A stretch of 43,792 nucleotides of DNA from a virus (IMGVR_UViG_3300046506_000479:1-43792); one strand, 5' to 3'; shown: positions 8,302-17,248, counted from the stretch's first letter. Made by a program: numbers and translations. Notes: a model not told the origin generated them from the sequence alone.

Positions 8302-8981
8302 CAGGAAAGATTGTCGCTAAGGAAGCCGCCGAAGCTGAGCGGCTGGTTGACGCCGAATCGGCATTCGCAGCCGCTGGTGCGCTTGCTGCATCGGTCGAGC
8401 GCAGGATCCGTGACAGGGTTGTCGTTCGCATCGAAATACGCGGTACCCGTGTAGCCGCAGTTCGCATCCCGATACATCCACTGGCACATTGGCGCGATCT
8501 GCCGCGCCGGCAATTGCTGGCCGCCGAAGTCGAGCGCGGAAGCCAGCATGAAATCGACCTGGACGTTGGTCTCGCTGCTCTTTTGCTCGATGTACCAGAG
8601 TTCGGGTGCCATCTCTTCATTAGGGTCTGCTGTCGGATTGCCACCCGGGAAGTTGACCGCGTCGAGATACTTCGTGAGCGTGCGCCGGCGGCGCACCTTC
8701 GCGCCGACCATGTCAGCGAGGAATACGCAAAGCGCAGAGATGGTCCCGCTGAGATTGGCAACAGAGAGCGTCGGCGACGGCTGCTGGGCGTCGGACGTAT
8801 GCTCGAAGCCGGTCGCCTGGATCGGCCATGGCTTGTATTCGTTGCCCTGCCAGAAGATCGATGTGGATTGAAGGTGTCCGTGAAACCGCAGCATATCGCC
8901 ACCGATCACCGTGCAGTCAACCTCAAACAATTCGATGAGCGCACCGGGCTCGAGCTGCTGGATGTCCGCTGTGATAGTCAT
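8301..8981 (-). CDS. L: Minor tail protein gpL (iron-sulfur tail tip protein)
   Basis: 226-residue protein of the lambda gpL family. The C-terminal third holds Cys166, Cys175, Cys198, Cys205 and Cys207; the spacing C-x8-C-x22-C-x6-C-x-C fits the cluster-binding cysteines reported for lambda gpL, which binds a [4Fe-4S] cluster. The N-terminal domain is beta-rich with the usual WQGNEYKPWPIQATGF motif. It lies between an inserted fibre gene and gpK, with 1-4 nt overlaps. Confidence 0.92.
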   Translation of the reverse strand: MTITADIQQLEPGALIELFEVDCTVIGGDMLRFHGHLQSTSIFWQGNEYKPWPIQATGFEHTSDAQQPSPTLSVANLSGTISALCVFLADMVGAKVRRRRTLTKYLDAVNFPGGNPTADPNEEMAPELWYIEQKSSETNVQVDFMLASALDFGGQQLPARQIAPMCQWMYRDANCGYTGTAYFDANDNPVTDPALDRCSKRTSGCECRFGVNQPLSFGGFLSDNLS

Positions 8982-10288
8982 CGCGCGTTCCCGTTGGCAG
9001 CCGCCTCCTCGAGAGCGGAAATTCTCTCAAGTGCACGCTTCAACGCCGCCCACAGAATCGGAGTTGGTTTCGAGTAGTCCATGTGCTGATAGCGCGGTTC
9101 GTCGGGAGCGTCAATCGGTTCGCCACCATCATCCAACCCAGGCGCCATCGGTGGCCCCATAGCATCCTTCTCACCTATTACAGCCTCTGGCTGGATTGGT
9201 GCGTACTCGTGCGCAATGAAACCGTAGTTAGTGCGTTTTTGGGGATCAGCCCGCATCCAGTACTTGCGCGGCCGCCCCTGTTTGATCAGGGTGATAGCAA
9301 GGTCGCCGTCCAGATCTTCAATACCGTCTTTCAGACGGTAGTCCGAGGTCGTGCCATACGTGGTCGTCGTGCCATTTGTCGTTATCGTCCCGACGTTGTT
9401 CGAACCGAAAAACCATGCGGCCAGCGGCACTGGACTGGCATCCGTGCGTCCGATAAAGCAGCCGCCCGTTTGGTTGATGCAATATGAACTGATCCCCCAC
9501 GGCGTGGCGGCGGAGTTCTTCACAGAGAACTGCGAGCCGGTCCACGCTGTACCGTTGACTGTAGGCGTACCGGTTAGCGCGGGAGCGTTCAACGGTGCGT
9601 AGAGCGCGGGGTTAAAATTTCCCGCATCCCACGCCGTATTACCCCCGAACGATGGCCGGTTAGTCGTAACAAGCGACGTGGCGCTAAGCGTACTGGTCAC
9701 ACTGACGTTGCCGCTGTATACCGCGTTTGTACCTGAATACCCACCAGCCGCCGAAATGGTGGCCTGCCCCGCAGAACCGAACGAGGCAATGCCCTTCACG
9801 GCCAACGTCCCCGCTACCGTCTCGTTACCATTGACCGCACAGTTGCCGTTCACGACCTCGTTGTCGGAATTCGTGCGGCCGCGCATCACCACGGTCCACG
9901 CATGTACGCCGTCGGTGTCGACCAACGCGGTTTCGCCGGGATTCAACTGAGACAGTGAAAGCGTGTCTCCCGATCCAGTCGTGATCGCGAGTGTAGCCAC
10001 CGTCGCACCGATATTGCGCAGGAGGATGACGCCATCGGCACTACACGTCGACGCCGCCGGCACTTGAACCGTCCCGGCCGGCGCCAAAGAGATGTTGACG
10101 CGCCGACCGAGATGCAGCGCGGCCGTCAGCGCCTGAGCACTGTTGACCAACTGCGCGGCGCTGGTCAGCGCGGCTTGGGAACTCAGCACGTCGACGTTCG
10201 CATTCGCCTTTGTGTTGGCGACCCTCGATGTGTCTCCGTCAACTGCGGTCGGCGGTGTGCCGAGAAGTACCTTTTGGAGTGCGCTCAT
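8978..10288 (-). CDS. Tail fibre protein with C-terminal S74 intramolecular chaperone
   Basis: 436-residue fibre. The N-terminus (MSALQKVLLGTPPTAVDGDT) looks like a tail-attachment tag and is followed by a Thr/Ser/Asn-rich beta-helix-like shaft. The C-terminus is a peptidase S74 domain with the SDYRLKDGIEDLDGD motif and YGFIAHEYAPIQPEAV, a chaperone that trimerises the fibre and then cuts itself off; the Ser-Asp pair of the cleavage site is visible. It sits between gpM and gpL, where lambda has no fibre gene, so it is an insertion into the conserved tail order. Confidence 0.85.
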   Translation of the reverse strand: MSALQKVLLGTPPTAVDGDTSRVANTKANANVDVLSSQAALTSAAQLVNSAQALTAALHLGRRVNISLAPAGTVQVPAASTCSADGVILLRNIGATVATLAITTGSGDTLSLSQLNPGETALVDTDGVHAWTVVMRGRTNSDNEVVNGNCAVNGNETVAGTLAVKGIASFGSAGQATISAAGGYSGTNAVYSGNVSVTSTLSATSLVTTNRPSFGGNTAWDAGNFNPALYAPLNAPALTGTPTVNGTAWTGSQFSVKNSAATPWGISSYCINQTGGCFIGRTDASPVPLAAWFFGSNNVGTITTNGTTTTYGTTSDYRLKDGIEDLDGDLAITLIKQGRPRKYWMRADPQKRTNYGFIAHEYAPIQPEAVIGEKDAMGPPMAPGLDDGGEPIDAPDEPRYQHMDYSKPTPILWAALKRALERISALEEAAANGNAR

Positions 10289-10293
10289 AATAT

Positions 10294-10635
10294 TTAGGGG
10301 GCGAAGGTTTGATCGAACGTCGCGGTGATCGTGTAGGCGTTGCCGTCTTTCGTTGGCTCGGAGTACGTCTCACAGGTGAAAAGCGCTTGCGCGCGCAACA
10401 GTGGCGTCCAGTAGAACGACGTCGCGCCGGCGTGTGCATCGAGAAACGCCAGGATCGCGCTGATCGTCGTGGCGTCATCAATGAATGTCAGGTTGTACGA
10501 AGACGCGCGATTGTTGATGCCGTCCTGCAACCGTTGCGTGTAGCCGTCCGCAAACTGCGCTTTGCGCACGCGTAGAGTCGCGGTGCCGGCCAGGTTCGAA
10601 ACCGCCGGTACCCAGTTGAATGTATCGGCCATCAC
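10294..10635 (-). CDS. M: Minor tail protein gpM
   Basis: 113-residue protein of the phage minor tail protein M family: FNWVPAVSNLAGTATLRVRKAQFADGYTQRLQDGIN, then a Trp/Thr-rich middle (HAGATSFYWTPLLRAQALFTCETYSEP) and a final TFDQTFAP. It is required for initiating tail-tip assembly in lambda. It follows the tape measure gene with a 4-nt overlap, in lambda order. Confidence 0.9.
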   Translation of the reverse strand: MMADTFNWVPAVSNLAGTATLRVRKAQFADGYTQRLQDGINNRASSYNLTFIDDATTISAILAFLDAHAGATSFYWTPLLRAQALFTCETYSEPTKDGNAYTITATFDQTFAP

Positions 10636-13600
10636 GCGATCCCGTTTTGTGCTTTCCAGAGAACGCCGCCCTGCTTTCGCTCGCTCTGCAGCACGGCCTG
10701 AACGGCCTGTTTGATCTTCATGCCAAGATCACCAGCGTTCCGCTGATCGGTTGTCGAACCGCTGCCTTCGATCGAAACCGGTACGTTTACAGTGAGATCG
10801 CCGCCACCGCTCGATGACGTGATCGCATGATTCGGAACGATGGTTCCAGAGGTGCCCGGATTGAACAGTTCCGGCCCCTTCTCGCCAACAAGATAGGTAG
10901 TGCCGGCATCGACCGGGCCTCCCGTCGCGCGCGCGGGGATGGTTCCCCAGCCGCCGGTGTTATTTACCAGGTTGTCGAGCGAGTTACCGCCCTGGATGTT
11001 TGCCGTGGTGGTCGCAAAGCCGTTTCCGAAATAACCGCCGACCGCACTGACCGCCGCACTGAATAGGCCCGAGATCGCCGCGCGCGCCTGCATCCGAATG
11101 ATGTCCGCAATGATGCTGTCAGCGAGACTCTTGAAATTGAGTTTGCCGGTCGTCGCAAAGCTGACGAGAGCATCTTCCATGCCCTTTGCGGCGTTGGTAA
11201 CTGCCGACTCCGTCTGCGCCGCCATGTTCTGGGCCGCGTCGTTGTAATTGGCAATCGCTGCCGTCGCGCCGTTCGTCCAATCGGCCTGCTTCGCTTTCAG
11301 CGTCGTGTAATAGGCGTCGTAATCGGCCAGCGACTGCTCGAGCCCGGCCTTGATGTCAGCTGACGCCTTGACGTAATCAGCGCCGCCAAGCAGGTTCTTC
11401 GGTGTGGCCTTGTCGAGCTGCTCCTGCAAACGCTGGTACTCGGCGAAGATCGACTTCACCGCCTGCACATTTTTGAGCGCATCCGAACCCATGCCGAACG
11501 CGTCGAGCTGGCGACCGTACTGGTCGTTCTGCCCCGACTGGTAACTCTTGATGGACGCATCAATTTGCGCAGACCGCTCCTGCAGCTTTTGAACGTCCTG
11601 GCGATGCTGGACCTCTTTCTCGAGCTCGACGTTCTTCTGCAATTGCGCGCGGATCGCGTCCTGATCCTTGGTCAGGCTCACCTGTTGCGGCGTGAGAGTT
11701 TTGGTCTTCCAGTCGCTAATCTGCTGATTGAACTTCGCGAGTTCGCTTTCGGCCGTCGACAGCTTGCCCGTCGTCGAGAGCTGTGCTTCCAACGCGGCCT
11801 GCTGGTCGCGCAGCTGCTGCAGCATTCGCTCGCCTGAATCGTCGCGGTACGCCTTCGGCTTCGGTGCCTTGGGATCCTTATACTTCGCGTCGATATTCGC
11901 TTCGTCGGCGAGCTGCTGCTCCGGGCTCAGATTGAGCGGGCCCGCGATCGTGTCGAGGTATTTCTGGATCTCTTTTGCGCGCTTCTCCGCCGGCGTCGCA
12001 AATTGCGTGTTGAACGTGTCGTATGCGTGCTTCGCGTCGATAACCTGCTGGTTCTGGCGCTCTGTCCTGGCCTTGTCTTCTGCGGCCTTGATCGCGGCGT
12101 CACGTGTGGCGATCGCTTTCTGAAGCTCGGCTTCATCTTCCGACGACCATTGCCCAATCGGGAGCCGCGCCGTCTTGTTGTCCTGCAGGCGAGCCACGAC
12201 CTGCCCGGGTGTGGCCGCCGCGCCGAACGAGCCAACGGCCTCGATGGCGCCGTTGATCATCGCCTTGATGTCGCGCCAGCCGGCAAGAATGATCCCCTCG
12301 TTGGCGGCGATTTCCTTCGTGCGATCGTCCATCGCCTGGGAGAACGCTTCCACTGCCACCTTCGCGGCGCCAGTCGCATCACCTTGCCTCTCAAGCGCGG
12401 CGATCTGGTCGTAAGTCGCCGCGGTCAGGTAGTGATACTGTTCGTTCAACTTCACCGAGGCTTTCACTGGCTCGTCGGCGAGCTTCGTGAAATCGTCCAC
12501 CATTTGCTTGACGGACACACTGGTATACGTAGCGGCATCCGCCGCAGACCGACCAAGATTTGCGATCTCTTCACCGGTTAGCCGGCCGGTTTTCGCCAAT
12601 TCGGTGACGGCCTCGGCTGCGGTGTTAAACGTTGCTCCGCCCGCCGTCGCCGCTGTCGCCATATTGCGGAGTTGATCAGTCGTCACCCCCGCATAGCCGC
12701 CGGTCAGCAGCAACGCCTCATTCATCTTCTCGTTCTGGCTCGCCACCATATACATAGCCGCGCCGACACCCGCGATGGAGAGCGAAAGCGGGTTGAGCAG
12801 AAGGTCGAGCGCACCGGCGAGCGACAGAAAGCGAGTGAACGAACTGGCCAGGCGGGTAAAGTTGCCGCTGGCTGCCTCGCGGCCAAGTACGCCAAGCTCA
12901 TTTGTCACGCCGGACGTTGCGCCGGCGGCACCATGCGCGGCAGTAGCCTGCACTGTATACATAGCCGCCATCTCTTCGCCGAGAACGATCTGCTGCTTGC
13001 GCAACTCGATTTCTTTGGCGATCGCGGCGACCTGCGCGGTTTCGGCTTCGGTAAAGCCAGCCATCTGCGCGTCATATACGGCCAGTTCCGCCGCGGACGC
13101 TGTGAGGGCGGTGAGTTGACGGCCGAGCGCCTCCGTAACCTTGGCCGCACCCTCACTGATCACGGTCGAGGCAGCCTCGAATTGAACGGCCACGCTAGTT
13201 TGCGCCGTTGCTGCTGCTTCGGCTGACGCCGCAATACCGGCATTCGCTCTTTCCGCCGCCGTCGCGGCGGCGGCCAGTGCGTCAACGCTTGCGGCATAGC
13301 GGTCGGCCGCCTCGGTGCTACCGGTTACGGCGGCCGTCACCTCGAGCGACGCTGCGACCATAGCCGAAATGCGAGCCGCAGCAGCCTCGCTGCTCTCGCC
13401 CACCGCGGCAGTCGAGCCGGCAACCTGTCCATTGGCCGCGTCGATCGCATTCATCTTTTCGATGTACGGCGCGATCGCGTCGGACACACCGAGCAGCGAC
13501 GCCTTATAGGCCAGCAGTTGCCGAGAATTCATCCCGTACGTGTCGGCCATTTTCGCCGCTTGCTGTACGAGTGCGTTGATGGCGCGCTCGCTCGCCTTGC

Positions 13601-13769
13601 TGCCGTTTGCGTTCGCCTCCGCAATCGCGGCCTGTGCAATTTCCGTGCGTTGCGCCGCCGCCTCCTGCGACGACACGAACGCATCCATGCTGCGCTTCGC
13701 GCGCTGAACGCCGGCCTCAACGCCGGTGGCATCTAGCGAAACCCGGATGAGTGTTTCTTTATCAGCCAC
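10632..13769 (-). CDS. H: Tail length tape measure protein gpH
   Basis: 1045-residue, Ala-rich, mostly helical protein. The N-terminal 250 residues are coiled coil; around 320-345 there is a hydrophobic hairpin (LLNPLSLSIAGVGAAMYMVA) and then a tape-measure core (AATAGGATFNTAAEAVTELAKTGRLTG). The C-terminal 250 residues match the lambda tail tape measure C-terminal family (FKSLADSIIADIIRMQARAAISGL, then GPELFNPGTSGTIVPN). By the usual rule of about 1.5 angstrom per residue the tail would be near 150 nm. It overlaps the gp10-like gene upstream by 8 nt. Confidence 0.95.
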   Translation of the reverse strand: MADKETLIRVSLDATGVEAGVQRAKRSMDAFVSSQEAAAQRTEIAQAAIAEANANGSKASERAINALVQQAAKMADTYGMNSRQLLAYKASLLGVSDAIAPYIEKMNAIDAANGQVAGSTAAVGESSEAAAARISAMVAASLEVTAAVTGSTEAADRYAASVDALAAAATAAERANAGIAASAEAAATAQTSVAVQFEAASTVISEGAAKVTEALGRQLTALTASAAELAVYDAQMAGFTEAETAQVAAIAKEIELRKQQIVLGEEMAAMYTVQATAAHGAAGATSGVTNELGVLGREAASGNFTRLASSFTRFLSLAGALDLLLNPLSLSIAGVGAAMYMVASQNEKMNEALLLTGGYAGVTTDQLRNMATAATAGGATFNTAAEAVTELAKTGRLTGEEIANLGRSAADAATYTSVSVKQMVDDFTKLADEPVKASVKLNEQYHYLTAATYDQIAALERQGDATGAAKVAVEAFSQAMDDRTKEIAANEGIILAGWRDIKAMINGAIEAVGSFGAAATPGQVVARLQDNKTARLPIGQWSSEDEAELQKAIATRDAAIKAAEDKARTERQNQQVIDAKHAYDTFNTQFATPAEKRAKEIQKYLDTIAGPLNLSPEQQLADEANIDAKYKDPKAPKPKAYRDDSGERMLQQLRDQQAALEAQLSTTGKLSTAESELAKFNQQISDWKTKTLTPQQVSLTKDQDAIRAQLQKNVELEKEVQHRQDVQKLQERSAQIDASIKSYQSGQNDQYGRQLDAFGMGSDALKNVQAVKSIFAEYQRLQEQLDKATPKNLLGGADYVKASADIKAGLEQSLADYDAYYTTLKAKQADWTNGATAAIANYNDAAQNMAAQTESAVTNAAKGMEDALVSFATTGKLNFKSLADSIIADIIRMQARAAISGLFSAAVSAVGGYFGNGFATTTANIQGGNSLDNLVNNTGGWGTIPARATGGPVDAGTTYLVGEKGPELFNPGTSGTIVPNHAITSSSGGGDLTVNVPVSIEGSGSTTDQRNAGDLGMKIKQAVQAVLQSERKQGGVLWKAQNGIA

Positions 13770-14196
13770 CTGTCAACTCCGTTACCTTTTGCTGGAACAC
13801 CGCATCTACCGCATCGGCGGCGGCCGTTTTTTTCGCTTCGTACGACGGTCGAAGGAACGGATTGGCTGCCATCTTGGACGTACCAGTTTCAACGAAGCGC
13901 CCGTAGAACGCCTGCTTGCTCCACGTCACGATGTAAGAGGCAATCCGCCCTTCGACGGACTGCTCTTTGTCATAGGCAATCAGGATGTTGTCGCGGAGGA
14001 AGCCAGGATAGATCTCGGTGCCCTTCCGCTCGTATGCCCGAATGCCTACAGGCACGCGCACCTTCATCTCGTCGAAATAGACCCGAGCGCCAGCAACTGC
14101 TGCCTGCCGCAAAACCGACTCGCTCGTGACGCTGTCGAGCGCCCGAAGCGCGTCGGTCAATGCCTCCGGATTCTCAATGACGAAGCTCTTTGCCAT
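13762..14196 (-). CDS. HK97 gp10-like tail morphogenesis protein
   Basis: 144-residue protein of the HK97-gp10 / minor tail component family: N-terminal amphipathic helix, VRQAAVAGARVYFDEMKVRVP-type core, then YGRFVETGTSKMAANPFLRPSYEAKK, the family signature near the C-terminus. Normally this gene sits upstream of the tail tube with the head-tail joining genes. Here it has moved between the tail chaperone gpGT and the tape measure, an arrangement seen in some Burkholderia phages. Likely helps join or complete the tail. Confidence 0.82.
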   Translation of the reverse strand: MAKSFVIENPEALTDALRALDSVTSESVLRQAAVAGARVYFDEMKVRVPVGIRAYERKGTEIYPGFLRDNILIAYDKEQSVEGRIASYIVTWSKQAFYGRFVETGTSKMAANPFLRPSYEAKKTAAADAVDAVFQQKVTELTGG

Positions 14197-14198
14197 GG

Positions 14199-14911
14199 CT
14201 ACGCTTTACTGGGAAACAGCATCGACAAAAGGAGGTTCGACTGCGCATCTGGATCATCCAGAAGCACGGCCGTTTCTTCCTCCGCCTTCGCCATGTGCAA
14301 TTCGTTCCACGTCATGAAGTCCAGCGGGCCCCACGGCTCCGCTCTAACCTTGGCATTTCGGTTGATGTTCGCCAGCATCGACGTGATCGTGCCGGCGCGC
14401 AGATCGTCGTAATGGCTCCCGCGATGGTCGATCTGATAGGAAGCCATGTATTCGACGAACTCCGCGCTGGTGATCCGCTGCTGCAATTCCCTTACTGGGA
14501 TACCGAAGTCGATGCTGAGCTGGAGCCAGAATCGCCGCTCGGGGCGGCTGCGGAGTTTTTTACTGCATCCTCCACGGCGGCCGGCTGCATGCCGTTCAAG
14601 CGAACTGCGACTGCCACGATGCGATCCATCACCGCCGTGCCTTGAGCGCGCAAGTTGGCGATGTCGGACTCGTCGAGAACCAGCGCGCCGGATTCGTCGA
14701 CGACGGTAGCCAGCAGCAGATCGGCCTGCGATTCGCTGATGGGAACCTTCCCCGCTTCCTTTTTTGCATAAAAAGCGTCGCGCGCGAGGCCCGACATTTC
14801 CGACACGATCACCGTCACGCCGTCGCCCCACTCGGGCACGTCGACGGCCTCGGTCTTAAGGTGAATGGCGCCGAGAATGGCGGCCTTGCTTTCTTTGCTG
14901 AGAATGGGCAC
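14199..14911 (-). CDS. Tail assembly chaperone gpGT (programmed -1 frameshift product)
   Basis: 237-residue fusion made when ribosomes slip back one base at A-AAA-AAC (14555-14561), just before the gpG stop region. The in-frame part is gpG; after the slip the reading continues as LRSRPERRFWLQLSIDFGIPVREL and ends in ...LLLSMLFPSKA. The T part resembles phage tail assembly T/DUF4035 proteins (FWLQLSIDFG, then EFVEYMASYQIDHRG). The minus-strand frames differ by exactly -1. A GCCGC/GCGGC hairpin starts 6 nt after the slip site. Minor product; the gpG to gpGT ratio is needed for tape measure assembly. Confidence 0.9.
14492..14911 (-). CDS. G: Tail assembly chaperone gpG
   Basis: 139-residue chaperone that coats the tape measure protein during tail assembly. 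It starts at GTG 14911 (no better ATG is in frame) and has a conserved N-terminal alpha/beta part (ILGAIHLKTEAVDVPEWGDGVTVIVSEMSG). It ends in a Ser/Gly-rich low-complexity tail that is simply the zero-frame read past the slip site. It lies between the tail tube gene and the gp10-like gene. The Ser-rich end is not expected to have its own function. Confidence 0.88.
   Translation of the reverse strand: MPILSKESKAAILGAIHLKTEAVDVPEWGDGVTVIVSEMSGLARDAFYAKKEAGKVPISESQADLLLATVVDESGALVLDESDIANLRAQGTAVMDRIVAVAVRLNGMQPAAVEDAVKNSAAAPSGDSGSSSASTSVSQ
14555..14561 (-). promoter_or_regulatory. Slippery heptamer A-AAA-AAC for -1 frameshift
   Basis: Read on the minus strand in gpG frame as GTA AAA AAC, a perfect X-XXY-YYZ slippery site. 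A 5-bp GC stem (GCCGC/GCGGC, 14534-14548) begins 6 nt downstream, the usual stimulator distance. Confidence 0.9.
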
Positions 14912-14955
14912 GTTATGTCCAGTGTGTTGTGATGGGTTTTAAGGCGTGTTGCGGG

Positions 14956-15594
14956 TTACGCGTAAACCACGTCGCCGGTGATGCGGAGCGAGACGCCCGT
15001 CGTCTTGAGGATCTGATCGACGCCGCCATCGAGCGGGCTATTCTTGACGTAGCCGCTGAAGGTTGCGGTCTTCGCGTTCGGCAGCGTGAGCTTGAATTGC
15101 TTCAGCGTGCCCGCGCGCTTTGCGGCATCGCAAGCGAGCTGGCCGGGGTCGGTGAAGTCCTTGTCGACGTCGAACGTGAAGTGCCCGAAGTCCTGCAGGC
15201 CGAGCATGAATTCCTTGGCCGTGCTCGACAGGTTCGTCTTGTCGATTTCGTTGGCCTGGCCGTCGAAGCCCTTGAAGTTGTTCAAGTTGCCGATCGGCGT
15301 CCAGGTAACAGGGGTCGCTGTGCCGCCGTTCGTGTATGCGGCGCCGCCAGTGGTATCGACGTCCACCGCATAAGTGTTCGCCGTCACATTTTTGATGACC
15401 GCCGTGACGCCGTTCAACGTGGTGTTGCCGGCCAGTGCCGCGAAGGTCACGATGTCGCCATTCGAGAAACCGTGCGCGGCCGAGGTGACGATCGTCGGAT
15501 AGCCGAGGGCCAGACCAGTGATCGCTTTCGCGGCGCCGGTCGCGCCGGATACGGAGAGAGTCGATCCCTGAGCGGAAATCGCGGTGCTTGTCAT
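14956..15594 (-). CDS. Major tail tube protein with an inserted beta domain
   Basis: 212-residue tail tube subunit. The C-terminal half (WTPIGNLNNFKGFDGQANEIDKTNLSS-type strand, then FGHFTFDVDKDFTDPGQL) is the phage tail tube fold. Residues about 24-88 are an inserted module containing AAHGFSNGDIVTFAALAGNTTLNG and TANTYAVDVDTTGG, like the FCCH-type beta domains found as decorations in phage proteins. I chose ATG 15594 with GAGG 8 nt upstream; the longer frame to 15648 would read through a hairpin. A terminator-like hairpin precedes it, so tail transcription may be reset here. Confidence 0.88.
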   Translation of the reverse strand: MTSTAISAQGSTLSVSGATGAAKAITGLALGYPTIVTSAAHGFSNGDIVTFAALAGNTTLNGVTAVIKNVTANTYAVDVDTTGGAAYTNGGTATPVTWTPIGNLNNFKGFDGQANEIDKTNLSSTAKEFMLGLQDFGHFTFDVDKDFTDPGQLACDAAKRAGTLKQFKLTLPNAKTATFSGYVKNSPLDGGVDQILKTTGVSLRITGDVVYA

Positions 15595-15606
15595 TTCAGA
15601 CCTCAC

Positions 15607-15632
15607 AAATAAAGAAACCCGCTCAGGGCGGG
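15607..15632 (-). terminator. Hairpin between head-completion genes and tail tube
   Basis: Minus-strand stem CCCGC/GCGGG with a 5-nt loop (15618-15632) followed by TTTCTTTATTT. A weak to moderate intrinsic terminator, or an RNA 3'-end stabiliser, between the DUF3168 gene and the tail tube gene. Confidence 0.5.
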
Positions 15633-15663
15633 TCGGTGGTGGAGACAAAACGGTATTCGGGTG

Positions 15664-16035
15664 TTACGGGTAAAACCAGATGCTGAAGTCTTCGCGCGAC
15701 CCGTACAGCTTTGTGTCGGCCTCGTAGTTGCTTACCGGCGCGCCGATCGTCGTGGCCAAGATAGGCGCAGCGCTTAACGCTGCAATAACGCTCCGCATGA
15801 GCGCGCGCGCCGCGGAACGCGAATCGGCCCACACGTTGACCTGCATGCGGGCGTTTTCCAGATCAACCGTGTTGTTCAGGTAGTTAGGTGACTGTCCGCC
15901 GACTGCCTGATATGTGATGTACGGGCGCAGCGCCCCGGCCGGCGCCACGTCCGGATATACGCGAAACGTGCCATCCCCGTTCGGCACCAGCGCCTTGAGC
16001 GCGGCGGAGACAATCGCCTCTGCGGAATTAGCCAT
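15664..16035 (-). CDS. Tail completion / terminator protein (DUF3168)
   Basis: 123-residue protein of the DUF3168 family: N-terminal helix EAIVSAALKAL, central strand ARMQVNVWADSRSAARALMRSV and the end ETDTK-like to EDFSIWFYP. Members cap the tail tube at the head end. The gene overlaps the head closure gene by 8 nt, and the tail tube follows after a small hairpin, the usual HK97-like arrangement. Confidence 0.85.
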   Translation of the reverse strand: MANSAEAIVSAALKALVPNGDGTFRVYPDVAPAGALRPYITYQAVGGQSPNYLNNTVDLENARMQVNVWADSRSAARALMRSVIAALSAAPILATTIGAPVSNYEADTKLYGSREDFSIWFYP

Positions 16036-16393
16036 TGTTGAGCCCTTCCTTCGCCTGCAGCATGACGAGCCGATTACGCTCGTCCTGATTCATTGAGGCG
16101 TTGATGTCGAACACGCGCGTGCCGAACAGCACGCGCATCGCGGCGACATCCTTTGGGTTTTGAAGCTCGGGCCGGTACCGCACGCTGATCGTGTGCGTGA
16201 CCTCTGCCTGCACGGCCTGCGCGGCGAGCAGCTCGCGACCGGACACCGGCGATACCTCGCCCCAACACTTGAACGCATCGGACCACACGTTGAGCGGCTG
16301 CCCCAGTTCGTCGGTTTCCGTCGATTTCTTCTGGAACGTAAGTCGATGTCGCAGCGTTCCACCGCGCACCAGGTAGCTGTTCTGTCCGGCCAT
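16028..16393 (-). CDS. Head closure / head-tail adaptor protein
   Basis: 121-residue protein of the SPP1 gp16-like head closure family (Phage_H_T_join): LRHRLTFQKKSTETDELGQPLNVWSD, then CWGEVSPVSGRELLAAQAVQAEVTHTISVRYR and the closing VFDINASMNQDERNRLVMLQAKEGL. All family landmarks are in order and the length is typical. It forms the ring below the connector that closes the DNA-filled head. Direct junction with the connector gene on one side and overlap with the tail completion gene on the other. Confidence 0.9.
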   Translation of the reverse strand: MAGQNSYLVRGGTLRHRLTFQKKSTETDELGQPLNVWSDAFKCWGEVSPVSGRELLAAQAVQAEVTHTISVRYRPELQNPKDVAAMRVLFGTRVFDINASMNQDERNRLVMLQAKEGLNNG

Positions 16394-17248
16394 TTAAAAC
16401 TCGTACGTTTTGTACGCGTCGAGCAGCCGATCGACATACGGCAGCGCCTGAATCGTGCCGCGGTTCATGATCGCCACCTCTTCGCGGTTTTCATACAGGG
16501 TCGAGAGCCTGATCTTCAGCCAGGCTTTCAGCCCTTCCGGCACTGCGCCGACGAAACTCTGGCCGCTACCCGCGTCCGTCAGCGCGATGGGTGCGCCGCC
16601 CGCCGTCGCTGATAGTTTGTAGATGCCGTCCGAGACTATGTTCTGCACGAAATAGTCGGTCATAGCACTCAGCGGCGCCGGCAGAGCGCCGCCACCATTC
16701 GATAGCCGTACAGCATCGCCGACGGCGAGACGACTCCAGCCCGGTGCGCTAATCGTGCCAGTACCAGCATCGGCTGTGATGGGCGCAGCATAGCCGGCGT
16801 CGAAATTGACCCATACCGCGCCGATCTGCGGCAACGGGATCGGCCAGATCTGACCGAACACCGGCGTGATGCGCACCGGCTCCGACGAATAATCGACCGT
16901 GTAGTCGGTATCCGGCATCGTCTGCACGACGCCGGTCATGTCCAGATACTGGATCGACAGCACGCGAATCACCGGCGCGCGCTGCAGATAGATTGCATGC
17001 CCCGGCAGCGTGTACGGCCGCCCGTATGGGATTCCGATCAACGACGGGCCGGGGAAACTGTCGAGCACCTGCTTCCATCGAGCCGACACCATCTGCTTAT
17101 GCGTCTCGCCTTGCGCGTAGTCGCGCGCGGCCGCGATGAGTGCGCCGATCAGCGTATCGTCATCGTCGATGTCGACGCGCAGATGCAGCTTCGCCTCAGC
17201 GAGCGCTAGCGGTTCCGCCGATGGTGCCGTGATGAGTTGCAGGGGCAT
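16394..17248 (-). CDS. Head-tail connector (HK97 gp6-like) with inserted domain
   Basis: 284-residue connector. Residues 1-140 carry the gp6/gp15 fold (LALAEAKLHLRVDIDDDDTLIG and YAQGETHKQMVSARWKQ), and the last 50 residues restore it (EGLKAWLKIRLSTLYENREEV). Between them, about residues 155-225, lies an extra beta module with VGDAVRLSNGGGALP, YFVQN and GIYKLSATAGG motifs. Most gp6 proteins are nearer 100-200 residues, so this is a domain insertion. A C(UUCG)G terminator hairpin ends immediately before the ATG at 17248, leaving no normal ribosome site. Confidence 0.85.
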   Translation of the reverse strand: MPLQLITAPSAEPLALAEAKLHLRVDIDDDDTLIGALIAAARDYAQGETHKQMVSARWKQVLDSFPGPSLIGIPYGRPYTLPGHAIYLQRAPVIRVLSIQYLDMTGVVQTMPDTDYTVDYSSEPVRITPVFGQIWPIPLPQIGAVWVNFDAGYAAPITADAGTGTISAPGWSRLAVGDAVRLSNGGGALPAPLSAMTDYFVQNIVSDGIYKLSATAGGAPIALTDAGSGQSFVGAVPEGLKAWLKIRLSTLYENREEVAIMNRGTIQALPYVDRLLDAYKTYEF

